Below are positions 45,730 through 55,170 of a stretch of 64,000 nt of DNA, piece by piece. The DNA is taken from contig NZ_BMKR01000019.1 of assembly GCF_014644435.1 (NCBI RefSeq), positions 1-64,000 on the forward strand, written 5' to 3'. Origin of the DNA: Paenibacillus albidus (GTDB lineage: Bacteria > Bacillota > Bacilli > Paenibacillales > Paenibacillaceae). The notes under the pieces were generated by a model, which saw only the letters and a list, made by a program, of their open reading frames with translations, had not been told where the DNA came from and did not search any database. Positions within the stretch are counted from its first letter, which is position 1, and each line of letters begins with the position of its first letter. The position numbers and the translations under genes are program-made.

Positions 45730-45739
45730 GAGGAGAAAG

Positions 45740-47587
45740 ATGCAGAGCTTGATACCACAACCGAAGCAGAGCCAAGCGAAAGAGGGGGGACCCTTGCGGC
45801 TCCGTGAAAAGATAAGCCTGAGCCTCTTTATGGAGCAGGCCGATCCCAGATTGGAGATCCATTGCCGCCGGGCGTTTCCGGAAATGGAATTGACCTGCGT
45901 TACGTTAGGGAGAGGCTATTCGCTGCTTATTCTGAGCCTCACAGGGCAGGAAGCGCAGGGAGCACAGCAGGAGAGTGAAGGGGCCCACGCTAGCGTGCCT
46001 TTCACCGGCACAGACGAAGCAGACCTGGCCGTACTTGCCGGCCGGGCGGGAGGGTACAGGCTGGAGGTGTCGCCGGGCCGGGCCGTGATCCGCGCGCTGG
46101 ATGCACCGGGCTTGTATTATGGACTCCAGACCTTGCTCCAGCTGCGCAGCCCCGGCGGTGAAGTTCCCGCAGTGTCCATCGTGGACTGGCCGGATACGTC
46201 TTTGCGGGTGATGAATTTCGACCTGCGCCAGACGTTCTCGAAACCGGAGCTGCTGATGGCGTATTTGGCAGAGTTCGCCCGCTATAAGACCAACGCGGTC
46301 TTAATTGAATATGAGGATAAGTTTCCCTTCCAGGGGTATCCGGAGTTTGCGCATCCGCAGCATGCGTTAAGCCTCTCGCAGCTGGAGGAGCTGAAACGCA
46401 CAGCCCATGAGTATTTTATTGAAATCATTCCTCTCCAGCAGAGCTTCGGACATTTGGAATATGTGCTCCGACACGATAGCTGGCGGCACTTGCGCGAGAC
46501 GGAGCAGTCCACCGGGGAGATCTGCCCGTCGCAACCGGAAACGTTCGTGCTGATTACAGGTCTGCTCCAGGAGATGATGGATGCCCACCCGGAATCACGC
46601 TATATCCATCTCGGCTGCGACGAGGTCTACAGCTTGTGCGAATGCGAACGCTGCAAAATCCAGTTTGGGGGCGTGCGGGAGCGGGCGTTTATCGCCTTTT
46701 TGAACCAGCTGATCGAATATACAGCAGGCCAAGGCAAACAGCCGATCTTCTGGCATGACATGCTGGACAAATGCCCGCCGGAGGAATTAGCGAAGCTGGA
46801 CCGGCGTAGTGCGGCGATGATCTGGATCTACAACGGGCGCAACATAGAAGCGGAGGTTACTTCGCTTACGGAGAAATTCAGGGCACTCGGCATTGAAGTC
46901 ATGGGGGCTCCGGCGGTGCGCAGCTTTGACTGGGCCGAGCATCAGAATTATCCGGTACTGCTGAACCGGACGGACAATCTGCTCCAGTGGGCGGAGACGG
47001 CGGATAAGCTGAACCTGGGCTGCGTGGTCGCCACGAATTGGACGGGGCCTTTCAGCCTCGGCGTGCCTTATGGTGTCTTTGAGACCACCTGGTACCCCAT
47101 GCTGCTGCATGCGGATCTGGCCTGGAACCGCAAGGCGGATACATCTACGTTCATCGACCGGTTCCTCGCGCGGTTCCATGGCATTGATCCCGGGACCGGC
47201 CACGCCCTGCTCGGCAATTACCGGCTGGAGGATTATTATGAGATCATTTGGAAGCTGCGGGACGAAGTGTGTGAGCATAAGGAGGAAGCGGAGCTGATTG
47301 CCATCATGCATGATTTTGAGGTGGCGACGGACCGCTCAAGGGCGATCCACAAATATGTGTACCGCTGGGAGCTGTATCGGGGAGACGACGCGGAATGGCG
47401 CTCGCTGCTGAATAATTACGTGAGGAACCGCAGCGGACGCGAGAATGTTCTGCCACGCATGAGGGCGGCTTTGGAGCGGGTGCAGCCGCCTGATATGGCG
47501 GAGCATTTTGTGAAATCCCGCTTCTATCTGCATGATTATCTGGAGCGGACGCTATACCGGGAGCTGGGGCTGGAAAAGGCCAAATAA
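45740..47587 (+). CDS. GH20 beta-N-acetylhexosaminidase, cytoplasmic
   Basis: The protein has 615 residues. Residues about 60-145 form the GH20b-like N-terminal domain, then the TIM barrel begins with VSIVDWPDTSLRVMNFDLRQ. The catalytic Asp294-Glu295 pair is in YIHLGCDEVYSL, and the barrel also has IPLQQSFGHLEY. There is no signal peptide, so it trims terminal GlcNAc or GalNAc from imported oligosaccharides. AGGAGGAGAAAG precedes the ATG, 10 bp after nagA. It is the last gene of the operon. Confidence 0.9.
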   Translation: MQSLIPQPKQSQAKEGGPLRLREKISLSLFMEQADPRLEIHCRRAFPEMELTCVTLGRGYSLLILSLTGQEAQGAQQESEGAHASVPFTGTDEADLAVLAGRAGGYRLEVSPGRAVIRALDAPGLYYGLQTLLQLRSPGGEVPAVSIVDWPDTSLRVMNFDLRQTFSKPELLMAYLAEFARYKTNAVLIEYEDKFPFQGYPEFAHPQHALSLSQLEELKRTAHEYFIEIIPLQQSFGHLEYVLRHDSWRHLRETEQSTGEICPSQPETFVLITGLLQEMMDAHPESRYIHLGCDEVYSLCECERCKIQFGGVRERAFIAFLNQLIEYTAGQGKQPIFWHDMLDKCPPEELAKLDRRSAAMIWIYNGRNIEAEVTSLTEKFRALGIEVMGAPAVRSFDWAEHQNYPVLLNRTDNLLQWAETADKLNLGCVVATNWTGPFSLGVPYGVFETTWYPMLLHADLAWNRKADTSTFIDRFLARFHGIDPGTGHALLGNYRLEDYYEIIWKLRDEVCEHKEEAELIAIMHDFEVATDRSRAIHKYVYRWELYRGDDAEWRSLLNNYVRNRSGRENVLPRMRAALERVQPPDMAEHFVKSRFYLHDYLERTLYRELGLEKAK

Positions 47588-47673
47588 GCAAGGGAACTGG
47601 GTATGGAACAAGTGGTAAGGATTCCGCTGCCTCACCAAGGCGATGGAAACCGAAGAACAAAAAGGGAGTCCGC

Positions 47674-47715
47674 AGGATGTCTTAGAAGCCATATGATTGG
47701 CTGCCGGGACATCCT
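47674..47715 (+). terminator. Terminator of the GlcNAc operon, second member of the repeated family
   Basis: AGGATGTC (47674-47681) and AGCCA (47687-47691) pair with TGGCT (47698-47702) and GACATCCT (47708-47715), followed by GTTTTTGG. The hairpin is nearly the same as 35281-35323. The rest of the gap up to 47923 shows only the next gene's ribosome binding site. Confidence 0.8.
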
Positions 47716-47923
47716 GTTTTTGGATTAGTATGGGGTGCAGCCCGCTTCTGAGAGTCGATAGTCTACAGCCGCACGCCCATCATTATGTGTAGCTTAGAAA
47801 TGTTTCACTTGTAACAGAATGGAAATCTGCACAGGAACAAAATCCCACTTTTGAGCGTCTATATCATTGAATCAACGGATTCAATCGAAGCTGCTAACGA
47901 AAATGCACTGGGGGAGAATGAAG

Positions 47924-50062
47924 ATGATACTAGCTCGAATAGGCCATAACTTAACAAAAAGCACACTTATAGCATTATGTATACTGCTTGTGCTGCTGAA
48001 TGGCACGGTTGCCGCAGAGCCGGGTGCGGACAAGAAGACAACCGCCATATTTACGGCGGAGCTGCAGAGCGCCATAGATGGGGCGCAGAAGGTTCTGCTG
48101 GCCAAGCAGCCGTTTCCGGACGAAGCAGCTGTAGGCTTCTTCAAAAATGGGGTCAAGCTGCCCAAGGGATACCTGGAGCAGACTGCAGACAAGATTCTGG
48201 AGCAGCGCGGCAAGTTCGCGAAGGTGACAGATCTGACCCGTACCGCACTGGCGTACAGCGCGGCGGGCGGCAACCTCAACAACATTGCCGGCATTGATCT
48301 GTATCCATTCCTGATGAACCATGCCGGAATCGACACGGAAGGGGCCGCTGCGGTGGCAGCCGCTTACATTACGTCTAACAATTCCTATTCAATTTCTATG
48401 GAGCGGACCAACCGTTATCCCGATATGCTCTTTAATCAGCTGCTCGATATGCAGCTGGCGGATGGCAGCTGGCCATTGGCCGGCCAGGCGCAGGGAGATC
48501 CGGCCGCCACAGCCTGGGTGCTGACGGCACTTGCCCCGCAGCTCGGGTCAGAGCAGACAACTCAGCCTGTGCAGGAGGCCTTGGTGTGGCTTAGATCCAA
48601 GCAGCAGCAAGACGGCGGGTTCGACGGCAAGACCGCGACCACGGCGCAGGTGATGGTTGCATTATCCTCGCTTGGAATTGACGTTGCGGATTTCGCCACG
48701 GAAGGCGGCTTCTCTTTGCTGGACCATCTGCTGTCACGGAAGCTTCCGGAGGGCGGATTTGCGCAAACGGCAGGAGGTGGGGGCGACATTCAGGCCACCA
48801 GTCAGGCCTATCTGGCGCTGACCTCATATAAGCTGCTGTCCAAGCAGGCCGGGCTGCTCTACAGTGGCCTGCATCATGCCGGACAAGGCCAGGTTGCGAT
48901 TCATATCGAAGGGCCTGGGAGCACGCTTGCCACGGGACATGTCTCCGGCGGAGATGCGCTGAAGGCGGCAACGGCTTTTTTACAGGAAAAGGGGCTTGCC
49001 TATAAGCTGAATGCAGATTCGGCCAAACCGTCGTTTACGGCTATCGAGGGTATCCAGAACGGACGTTATAACGGGAAGGGAGAATGGAGGCTTGCCGTGT
49101 TCAACGGCAGTTCATGGTTATATGCACATAACTCCATGGGCAGGCTGACTATTGGCGACGGAGATCAGCTGCTGGTGTATTATGCGGATCATATGGAGCT
49201 GGTCGACCAGATGCAGATCGAATGGAAACTTAAGGACGGCCAGAAGATGAATGGATTTCCGGCTGCCCATACCCCGTTTGACCTGTACATCAAAAAATCG
49301 GACGGCCAGGTTGGCGGCCTCCCGGCCTGGGGGGTTACCGTGACGCTTCAAGGGAAAAGCAAGGTGGCCGACAGCGCGGGGAAAGTGTCCTTTGCCGGCA
49401 TCAAGCCCGGCGTATATCCTGTGCAAATCACTAAATACCGCAAGGATGCGGCGCCCGGCATAGTGAAGAGAACAGTTGCGCTGCATGTCTCTTCTCCGAA
49501 TCTCGATACTTTTGCAGATGCGAAGCAAGTAGCGGGATGGGCGCGTTACGATATGGCCATGGCTCTGAGCAGCGGTTATATTCAAGGCGTGAGTGCGAAC
49601 GGGAACGTGCTGGCTCCTAAGCAGAAGCTGACCCGGGCGGAATTCCTGGCCCTGCTGCTGCGTCTGTTGCGTGAATTTCCTGATGCCCAGGCAGTCTCCG
49701 GCTTTCAGGATGTGAAACCGGGCAAATGGTACAGCGGCACCATCGCCAAGGCCGTGGAGCTGGGTATTGTCAGCCGTTCCTCCGGCAAGTTCGAACCGGA
49801 CCGCGGAATTACCCGCGAAGAAGCAGCGGTTATGATTGCCAAGGCCGCCCGGTTCTCCGCGTACGGCAGCCCGGACCGTGTGAAATTCGCCGATACATCC
49901 AGCTTGCCGCAGGCTAGCCGCCAGGCGATTCAGGCGGTGAATGAACATGAAGTGATGACTGGCAGTAACGGGCGTTTTGATCCGAAGCAGGTGCTGGTCC
50001 GTGAGCAGGCCGCGGCGATTCTGGTCAGAGTGCAGAAATTAATGCCGGAAGTCCTCTACTGA
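47924..50062 (+). CDS. SLH-anchored surface protein with intrinsic-factor-like architecture
   Basis: The protein has about 712 residues. A signal peptide (TLIALCILLVLLNGTVAAE) precedes an alpha/alpha-toroid domain with squalene-cyclase/prenyltransferase-type repeats (LDMQLADGSWPLAGQ, WLRSKQQQDGGFDGK). Next comes a DUF4430-like domain (VAIHIEGPGSTLATGHV to LTIGDGDQLLVYYAD), then a CnaB-like beta domain (VTVTLQGKSKVADSAGKVSFAGIKPG-type). Three SLH repeats complete it (SSGYIQGVS, VELGIVSRSSGKFEPDRGITREEAAVMIAKA, HEVMTGSNGRFDP). The toroid plus DUF4430 order is that of vertebrate intrinsic factor and transcobalamin. ATG 47924 lies 7 bases after GGGGAG. The ligand is not shown; no B12 riboswitch is seen. 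Confidence 0.82.
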   Translation: MILARIGHNLTKSTLIALCILLVLLNGTVAAEPGADKKTTAIFTAELQSAIDGAQKVLLAKQPFPDEAAVGFFKNGVKLPKGYLEQTADKILEQRGKFAKVTDLTRTALAYSAAGGNLNNIAGIDLYPFLMNHAGIDTEGAAAVAAAYITSNNSYSISMERTNRYPDMLFNQLLDMQLADGSWPLAGQAQGDPAATAWVLTALAPQLGSEQTTQPVQEALVWLRSKQQQDGGFDGKTATTAQVMVALSSLGIDVADFATEGGFSLLDHLLSRKLPEGGFAQTAGGGGDIQATSQAYLALTSYKLLSKQAGLLYSGLHHAGQGQVAIHIEGPGSTLATGHVSGGDALKAATAFLQEKGLAYKLNADSAKPSFTAIEGIQNGRYNGKGEWRLAVFNGSSWLYAHNSMGRLTIGDGDQLLVYYADHMELVDQMQIEWKLKDGQKMNGFPAAHTPFDLYIKKSDGQVGGLPAWGVTVTLQGKSKVADSAGKVSFAGIKPGVYPVQITKYRKDAAPGIVKRTVALHVSSPNLDTFADAKQVAGWARYDMAMALSSGYIQGVSANGNVLAPKQKLTRAEFLALLLRLLREFPDAQAVSGFQDVKPGKWYSGTIAKAVELGIVSRSSGKFEPDRGITREEAAVMIAKAARFSAYGSPDRVKFADTSSLPQASRQAIQAVNEHEVMTGSNGRFDPKQVLVREQAAAILVRVQKLMPEVLY

Positions 50063-50132
50063 TGGAACAAACAACCCGGGATATGATAAGCTCATGAGAG
50101 CCAGGACAGTTCTATATAGAGGAGGGAAATCT

Positions 50133-53063
50133 ATGAGCAGCTTGAAAACAGGCAATATCTATTCTGGATTTCAAGTCGTACGAGAGGAATTTATCCAGGA
50201 GATTGAATCCTCCGTGTTCACGATGGAGCATCAACAAAGCGGCGCAAGGCTGCTTTTTGTGCAGAATCAGGATGACAATAAGGTATTCAGCGTCAGCTTT
50301 CGGACCCCGCCCGAAGATAGTACGGGAGTCTTTCATATTTTGGAGCATTCGGTCTTGTGCGGCTCGGACAAATATCCGGTGAAGGAACCGTTTGTGGAGC
50401 TGCTCAAGGGCTCGATGCAGACGTTTCTGAACGCATTTACGTTTGGGGACAAGACGATGTATCCGGTGGCCAGCCGGAATGACCAGGATTTCTCCAACTT
50501 GATGGAGGTCTATCTGGACAGTGTGTTTAAGCCGAATATTTATAGGCAGCAGGAGATTTTTGAGCAGGAGGGCTGGCATTACGAGCTGCAGCGTGCGGAG
50601 GATGAGCTAATCTACAAAGGTGTGGTCTACAACGAGATGAAGGGCTCTTATTCCTCGCCGGTGACCGTACTGATGGACCGGATCAAAAAGTCGCTTTACC
50701 CGGACACGATTTACCGTCATTCCTCCGGCGGAGATCCGCAGGATATCCCTGCGCTGACCTATGAGCAGTTCCTTGCGGCGCACAGCAATTATTACCACCC
50801 GTCTAACAGCTATTTTTATCTCTACGGAGACGTTAATATTGAAGAGAGACTGCAGTTCATTCATGAGGAATATCTCAGCCGGTACACCCCTAATGATTTC
50901 GATACTGCTATTGCTGTGCAGCAGCCGACCGGAATAACCGAACTTTCGGCGGAGTATCCCATTCTGGAGACAGAAACGGCCACAGACAAGACCTATCTGA
51001 GCATGAACTATGTCATTGGCACCGCCTTGGACCGGGAACTTAACCTGGCCTTTGATATTCTGAAAAGCATGCTGATGGACAGCAACGCGGCTCCGCTGAA
51101 ACAAGCCCTGCTCGAAAGCGGTCTGGGCAAAGACGTCTTTGCGTTCTATTCCGACAGTATGGTCCAGCCGCTGCTGGGTATTACACTGACTCACTCCAAC
51201 CCCTCTTCCAAGGATGCGTTCGTGGATCTGGTCAGAACTACGCTGAGCCGCCTTGTTGCGGACGGCCTGGATGAGAAGCTGGTGCTGGCCGCTGTCAACA
51301 GCAAGGAATTTGAACTGCGTGAAGCAGACTTTAACCGGTATCCCAAGGGACTGACCTATAATATCGAGGTGATGAAGGCCTGGCTGTATGAAGGAGAGCC
51401 GTCAACCCATCTGGAATATGAGGCAGTCTTTGCGGCCATTAGGGAAAAATGCGCGGACCGTTATTTCGAGCAGCTGATTGAGACCTATTTGCTGAACAGT
51501 GACCACTGCAGTGTGGTGATGCTCAATCCGTCCAAGACGATTGCGGCTGAGAAGGAAGCTTCGACCCGTCGGCAGCTTGGCGAATTTAAAGCATCTTTGT
51601 CTCCAGAGCAGCTGGAGCAGCTTGTCGACAGTACACAGAACCTGCTGTTCCGGCAGAGCCGTCCGGACACGGCCGAGGATCTGCTGAAGCTGCCGAAGCT
51701 GTCCCTTCAGGATATTGACCGCAGCGCTGAACCGCAGGTGCCTACACATGAATACACGCATGAGGGCATTAAGCTGATTCACCATGAGGTGCAAACGAAC
51801 AAAATTGCCTATATTAAGCTTTATTGGGATACGGAGGTCATAGCGCCTGAACAAATTCCCTATCTGGTGCTGCTGGCGGAAATCCTTGGCCAATTGGAGA
51901 CCGATGCTTACAGTATTGAAGAGCTCACGAGTGAAATCGGGATCAAAACCGGGGGGATTCGTTTCCAGAACGAGGTGTTTGGGGCTGCCAAAGATTCCGA
52001 AGCCAGTTATCAGCCCAAATTCAGCGCACGCGTAAAAGTCATGAAAGGCAACATCGGCGATTCCCTGGAGCTGCTCCATGAGCTGCTCTACGGCAGCAAT
52101 CTGGATAACCTGGCCAAGCTGCAGGAAATCGTCCGCCGTGAAGCCTCGCAGATGGAATCGATCCTGAATCAGAAGGGCAATGAAATCGCGGCCGGCCGTT
52201 TGCTGTCTTATTTCTCCGATATGGGAGCATATCAGGAGCAACTCGGTGGTGTGGCCTATTACCGCTTTATCCGGGAGCTTGCCCGCCCTATCGATCAGCA
52301 GAGTGAACAGTTGGCAGACACCCTCAAAGGCATCTGTGCTACACTCTTCAACAAGCGGAATTTGACCCTCTCAGTGACCGGAACACCGGATATCTATGAG
52401 GAATTCGCTGCAAATTTGACTAAGCTGAATCTCCAGGACCGGCGGGTGGAGCCTAAATCCATCATTAAGGCACAAGGTGACGCACGTAACGAAGGTTTCA
52501 TGTCCGCAAGCCAGGTGCAGTATGTGGTTAAGGGCTATGACTTCACCAAGCTTGGTTTTGCGTATTCCGGCAAGATGCAGGTGCTCAAAAAAATCCTCAG
52601 CCTGACCTACCTGTGGAATGCCGTACGGGTGAAGGGCGGGGCTTATGGCGGGAATCTGATCCTGCGCAGAGACGGTATGCTCGTGTTCACTTCCTATCGT
52701 GATCCGAATTTGCAGGAGACGCTCGAGGTCTACGATCAGGCGTACCGTTTCGCCTCGGGCTACGAAGCAGATGAGGACGAGATGACCAAAGCGATTATCG
52801 GCACGCTCGCGATGTTTGACCAGCCGCTGAGTCCCAGCGCGCAAGGGCGGCGGGCGGACCGGCATTATTTTGAACAGATTACCGGGGAAGAGCTGCAGCA
52901 GGAACGCAATGAAATCCTGTCGGCTACACCAGAAGACATTAGACAATATGCCGGGCTGCTTCAGGCTGTGGCGGAACAGAATTATTTCAGTGTGGTCGGC
53001 AATGAGTCCAAGATGAAATCGGCACAAGCCTTATTCGGCAGCCTAGAGGAATTGGTGATGTAA
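50133..53063 (+). CDS. M16C insulinase-family zinc metalloprotease (PreP-like)
   Basis: The protein has about 976 residues, the full two-half clamp length of M16C. The inverted zinc motif HILEH (His68, Glu71, His72) is followed by the distal glutamate region YKGVVYNEMKGSYSSP. The C-terminal half has VKGGAYGGNL-type R/Y residues of the inactive lobe. There is no signal peptide. It should degrade peptides in the cytoplasm. ATG 50133 follows GAGGAGGG. The cysteine desulfidase gene starts three bases after its stop. Confidence 0.93.
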   Translation: MSSLKTGNIYSGFQVVREEFIQEIESSVFTMEHQQSGARLLFVQNQDDNKVFSVSFRTPPEDSTGVFHILEHSVLCGSDKYPVKEPFVELLKGSMQTFLNAFTFGDKTMYPVASRNDQDFSNLMEVYLDSVFKPNIYRQQEIFEQEGWHYELQRAEDELIYKGVVYNEMKGSYSSPVTVLMDRIKKSLYPDTIYRHSSGGDPQDIPALTYEQFLAAHSNYYHPSNSYFYLYGDVNIEERLQFIHEEYLSRYTPNDFDTAIAVQQPTGITELSAEYPILETETATDKTYLSMNYVIGTALDRELNLAFDILKSMLMDSNAAPLKQALLESGLGKDVFAFYSDSMVQPLLGITLTHSNPSSKDAFVDLVRTTLSRLVADGLDEKLVLAAVNSKEFELREADFNRYPKGLTYNIEVMKAWLYEGEPSTHLEYEAVFAAIREKCADRYFEQLIETYLLNSDHCSVVMLNPSKTIAAEKEASTRRQLGEFKASLSPEQLEQLVDSTQNLLFRQSRPDTAEDLLKLPKLSLQDIDRSAEPQVPTHEYTHEGIKLIHHEVQTNKIAYIKLYWDTEVIAPEQIPYLVLLAEILGQLETDAYSIEELTSEIGIKTGGIRFQNEVFGAAKDSEASYQPKFSARVKVMKGNIGDSLELLHELLYGSNLDNLAKLQEIVRREASQMESILNQKGNEIAAGRLLSYFSDMGAYQEQLGGVAYYRFIRELARPIDQQSEQLADTLKGICATLFNKRNLTLSVTGTPDIYEEFAANLTKLNLQDRRVEPKSIIKAQGDARNEGFMSASQVQYVVKGYDFTKLGFAYSGKMQVLKKILSLTYLWNAVRVKGGAYGGNLILRRDGMLVFTSYRDPNLQETLEVYDQAYRFASGYEADEDEMTKAIIGTLAMFDQPLSPSAQGRRADRHYFEQITGEELQQERNEILSATPEDIRQYAGLLQAVAEQNYFSVVGNESKMKSAQALFGSLEELVM

Positions 53064-53066
53064 CAG

Positions 53067-54371
53067 ATGCATGTATTATTGGAATTGTTAAAAAAAGAAG
53101 TCGTGCCCGCTGAAGGCTGCACGGAGCCAATCGCAGTCGCCTATGCCGTCTCACTGGCGGCGGAACAGCTCGAGGGAGAAATCACGTCCATTCAGCTGTG
53201 GCTCAGCGGCAATATCATCAAAAATGCCATGGGTGTCGGGATTCCCGGCACCGGGCAGACCGGTCTGCCGATCGCGGCCACTCTGGGCGCGGTAGTCAAG
53301 CGTTCGGACAAGAAGCTGGAGATTCTGTCGGGGCTGTCGCAGGAGCAGGTTCAGCAGGCCAATGTAATGATCGACCACAAGCTGCTGGAAGTGCAGCTCA
53401 AAGATACCTCCGAGAAACTGTATATTGAGGCCAGAGTACACAGCAGGGGCCAGACGGCGACGGCGATTTTGGCCAAATCGCATACGAATCTGGTGTTTCT
53501 GTCCAAGGATGGGAAGACCCTCTATCCCGAGAATGGCGCAGCGGGTTATGAAGCGGATGAGTCTTCCAAAGCCGTAGAGGACCGGGGCTCAGTGGATGAG
53601 ATTTATGAGTTCATCAGGACTGTGCCGTTCGAGGATATCCGCTTCCTGCTGGACGGGGTGCGGATGAATAAAGCAATCTCGGATGAGGGATTGGCAGGCA
53701 GCTATGGCCTGCAAGTGGGCAAGCGGATGAGCCAGCAATCGACGGTCAATATCTTCGGCAATGATCTGGCGAGCGGAATCATTGCCGCTACGGCAGCCGC
53801 CTCCGATGCGCGGATGGACGGCAGTCCGATGCCAGTGATGACCACCGCGGGCAGCGGGAACCAGGGGATTGCCTGTACGCTCCCCGTCATTGCACTGGCG
53901 AAACGCCTCGGCAAGGACGAAGAGCTGCTGGCCAGGGCTCTGGCGCTCAGCAATCTGATTACGATGCATATCAAGGACTATATTGGCCGCCTGTCACCGC
54001 TTTGCGGCTCGGGCATTGCGGGTGGAACGGGGGCGAACAGCGGGATCATCTACCTGCTGGGCGGCAGTCTGGACCAGATCAAACATGGCATTCAGAACAC
54101 AATTGCCTCTTTGTCCGGCATGATCTGCGACGGGGCCAAATCCACCTGCGCCCTGAAGATTGCAACCGCGACGAATGCAGCAATGCAGGCGGCTACGCTG
54201 GCTATGAATGATATCTCGCCTACGTCCAATGACGGGGTCATCTTCGATGAGGTCGAAGATACCATCCGCAACATGGAGAGACTGGTTAAGGAAGGTATGG
54301 GAGCCACCGATGCCACGATTCTGAATATCATGCTGTCCAAGGGCGGAATGATGGGCGGCGGCGAGCTATAG
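53067..54371 (+). CDS. L-cysteine desulfidase (CyuA/UPF0597, serine-dehydratase alpha superfamily)
   Basis: The protein has 434 residues. The family markers are PAEGCTEPIAVAYA (Cys18), SGNIIKNAMGVGIPG, TTAGSGNQGIAC (Cys270), SPLCGSGIAGG (Cys313) and ICDGAKSTCALK (Cys354, Cys361), the cysteines expected to hold an iron-sulfur cluster. It splits L-cysteine to pyruvate, ammonia and sulfide. Its start lies 3 bp after the M16C stop, so the two are coupled, perhaps linking peptide and cysteine catabolism. That link is inference. Confidence 0.9.
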   Translation: MHVLLELLKKEVVPAEGCTEPIAVAYAVSLAAEQLEGEITSIQLWLSGNIIKNAMGVGIPGTGQTGLPIAATLGAVVKRSDKKLEILSGLSQEQVQQANVMIDHKLLEVQLKDTSEKLYIEARVHSRGQTATAILAKSHTNLVFLSKDGKTLYPENGAAGYEADESSKAVEDRGSVDEIYEFIRTVPFEDIRFLLDGVRMNKAISDEGLAGSYGLQVGKRMSQQSTVNIFGNDLASGIIAATAAASDARMDGSPMPVMTTAGSGNQGIACTLPVIALAKRLGKDEELLARALALSNLITMHIKDYIGRLSPLCGSGIAGGTGANSGIIYLLGGSLDQIKHGIQNTIASLSGMICDGAKSTCALKIATATNAAMQAATLAMNDISPTSNDGVIFDEVEDTIRNMERLVKEGMGATDATILNIMLSKGGMMGGGEL

Positions 54372-54393
54372 ATTGGAATAGGCGGTTGTTGCA

Positions 54394-54422
54394 GCGGTTC
54401 TCCTTGCTTTACGGAGAACCGC
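54394..54422 (+). terminator. Terminator after the cysteine desulfidase gene
   Basis: GCGGTTCTCC (54394-54403) pairs with GGAGAACCGC (54413-54422), followed by TTGTT. Confidence 0.65.
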
Positions 54423-54546
54423 TTGTTCGTCGTTGCGCTGACTCCAAAGGCTCCATGTACAGCGGATGGAAGCTGAACCTGAAGTACTGTTGTCAGGTTA
54501 GGTTTGGTATGATGAAGGAAACGCCAAAAAAAGGGAGCGACCGTAA

Positions 54547-55068
54547 GTGCCAAACTACGAGAGCAAAGAAGCTTTGATCGCCGAAATTCAAAAAATGTAC
54601 AAGCTGTTCGATCAGGAGTTCGATGAGATTCCGGAACAGCAAAAAGACCTCCGGATTCCAGAAGTGGATCGGACGCCGCAAGAGATGCTTGCTTATCAGC
54701 TCGGCTGGTTAACGCTGGTAACAGGCTGGGAAAAGGATGAGCGGGCAGGCAAGGAGGTCATTACACCTTCCCCCGATTACAAATGGAATCAACTCGGGCC
54801 GCTGTATCAGCATTTTTATGAGACCTATCAAGGTAATTCTTTGGCGGAATTGCGCGATTTATTCAAACAAAACGTTGAAGAGCTGTGCCAGTGGATCGGC
54901 TTGCTGAGCGAGAAGGAGCTTTTTCAGCCGGGGGTACGGAAATGGACGGTAACCACCGTCAACTGGCCGATGAGCAAATGGATACAAATCAATTCGGTGG
55001 CACCCTTCAAGAGCTTCAGAACCAAAATCAGAAAGTGGAAAAAGACCGTGAACAACACCATCAAATAA
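54547..55068 (+). CDS. ClbS/DfsB-family four-helix protein
   Basis: The protein has 173 residues. MPNYESKEALIAEIQKMYKLFDQEFDEIPEQQKD with LAYQLGWLTLVTGWEKDE and WPMSKWIQINSVAPFKSFRTKIRKWKK matches the DUF1706/ClbS/DfsB family. ClbS from colibactin producers protects DNA from colibactin; most relatives have no assigned task. GTG start behind AAAGGGAG. It stands alone between terminators. Confidence 0.82.
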   Translation: MPNYESKEALIAEIQKMYKLFDQEFDEIPEQQKDLRIPEVDRTPQEMLAYQLGWLTLVTGWEKDERAGKEVITPSPDYKWNQLGPLYQHFYETYQGNSLAELRDLFKQNVEELCQWIGLLSEKELFQPGVRKWTVTTVNWPMSKWIQINSVAPFKSFRTKIRKWKKTVNNTIK

Positions 55069-55101
55069 AGATAGGACTGCTCAAGTAAAAGCAACTGAAA
55101 C

Positions 55102-55140
55102 AGGCGGAGCCAAAGGACCTACCTCCCTTTGATTCCGCCT
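55102..55140. terminator. Bidirectional terminator between dfsB-like gene and small minus-strand ORF
   Basis: AGGCGGA plus CAAAGG (55102-55116) pairs with CCTTTG plus TCCGCCT (55126-55140), followed by TTGGTTCTTT. Confidence 0.7.
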
Positions 55141-55170
55141 TGGTTCTTTCTGGACATGCGCTTGATTACG

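Noticed and set aside
47716-47923. Cobalamin riboswitch upstream of the intrinsic-factor-like gene
   Set aside because: I looked for the B12-box and surrounding conserved core and did not find them.
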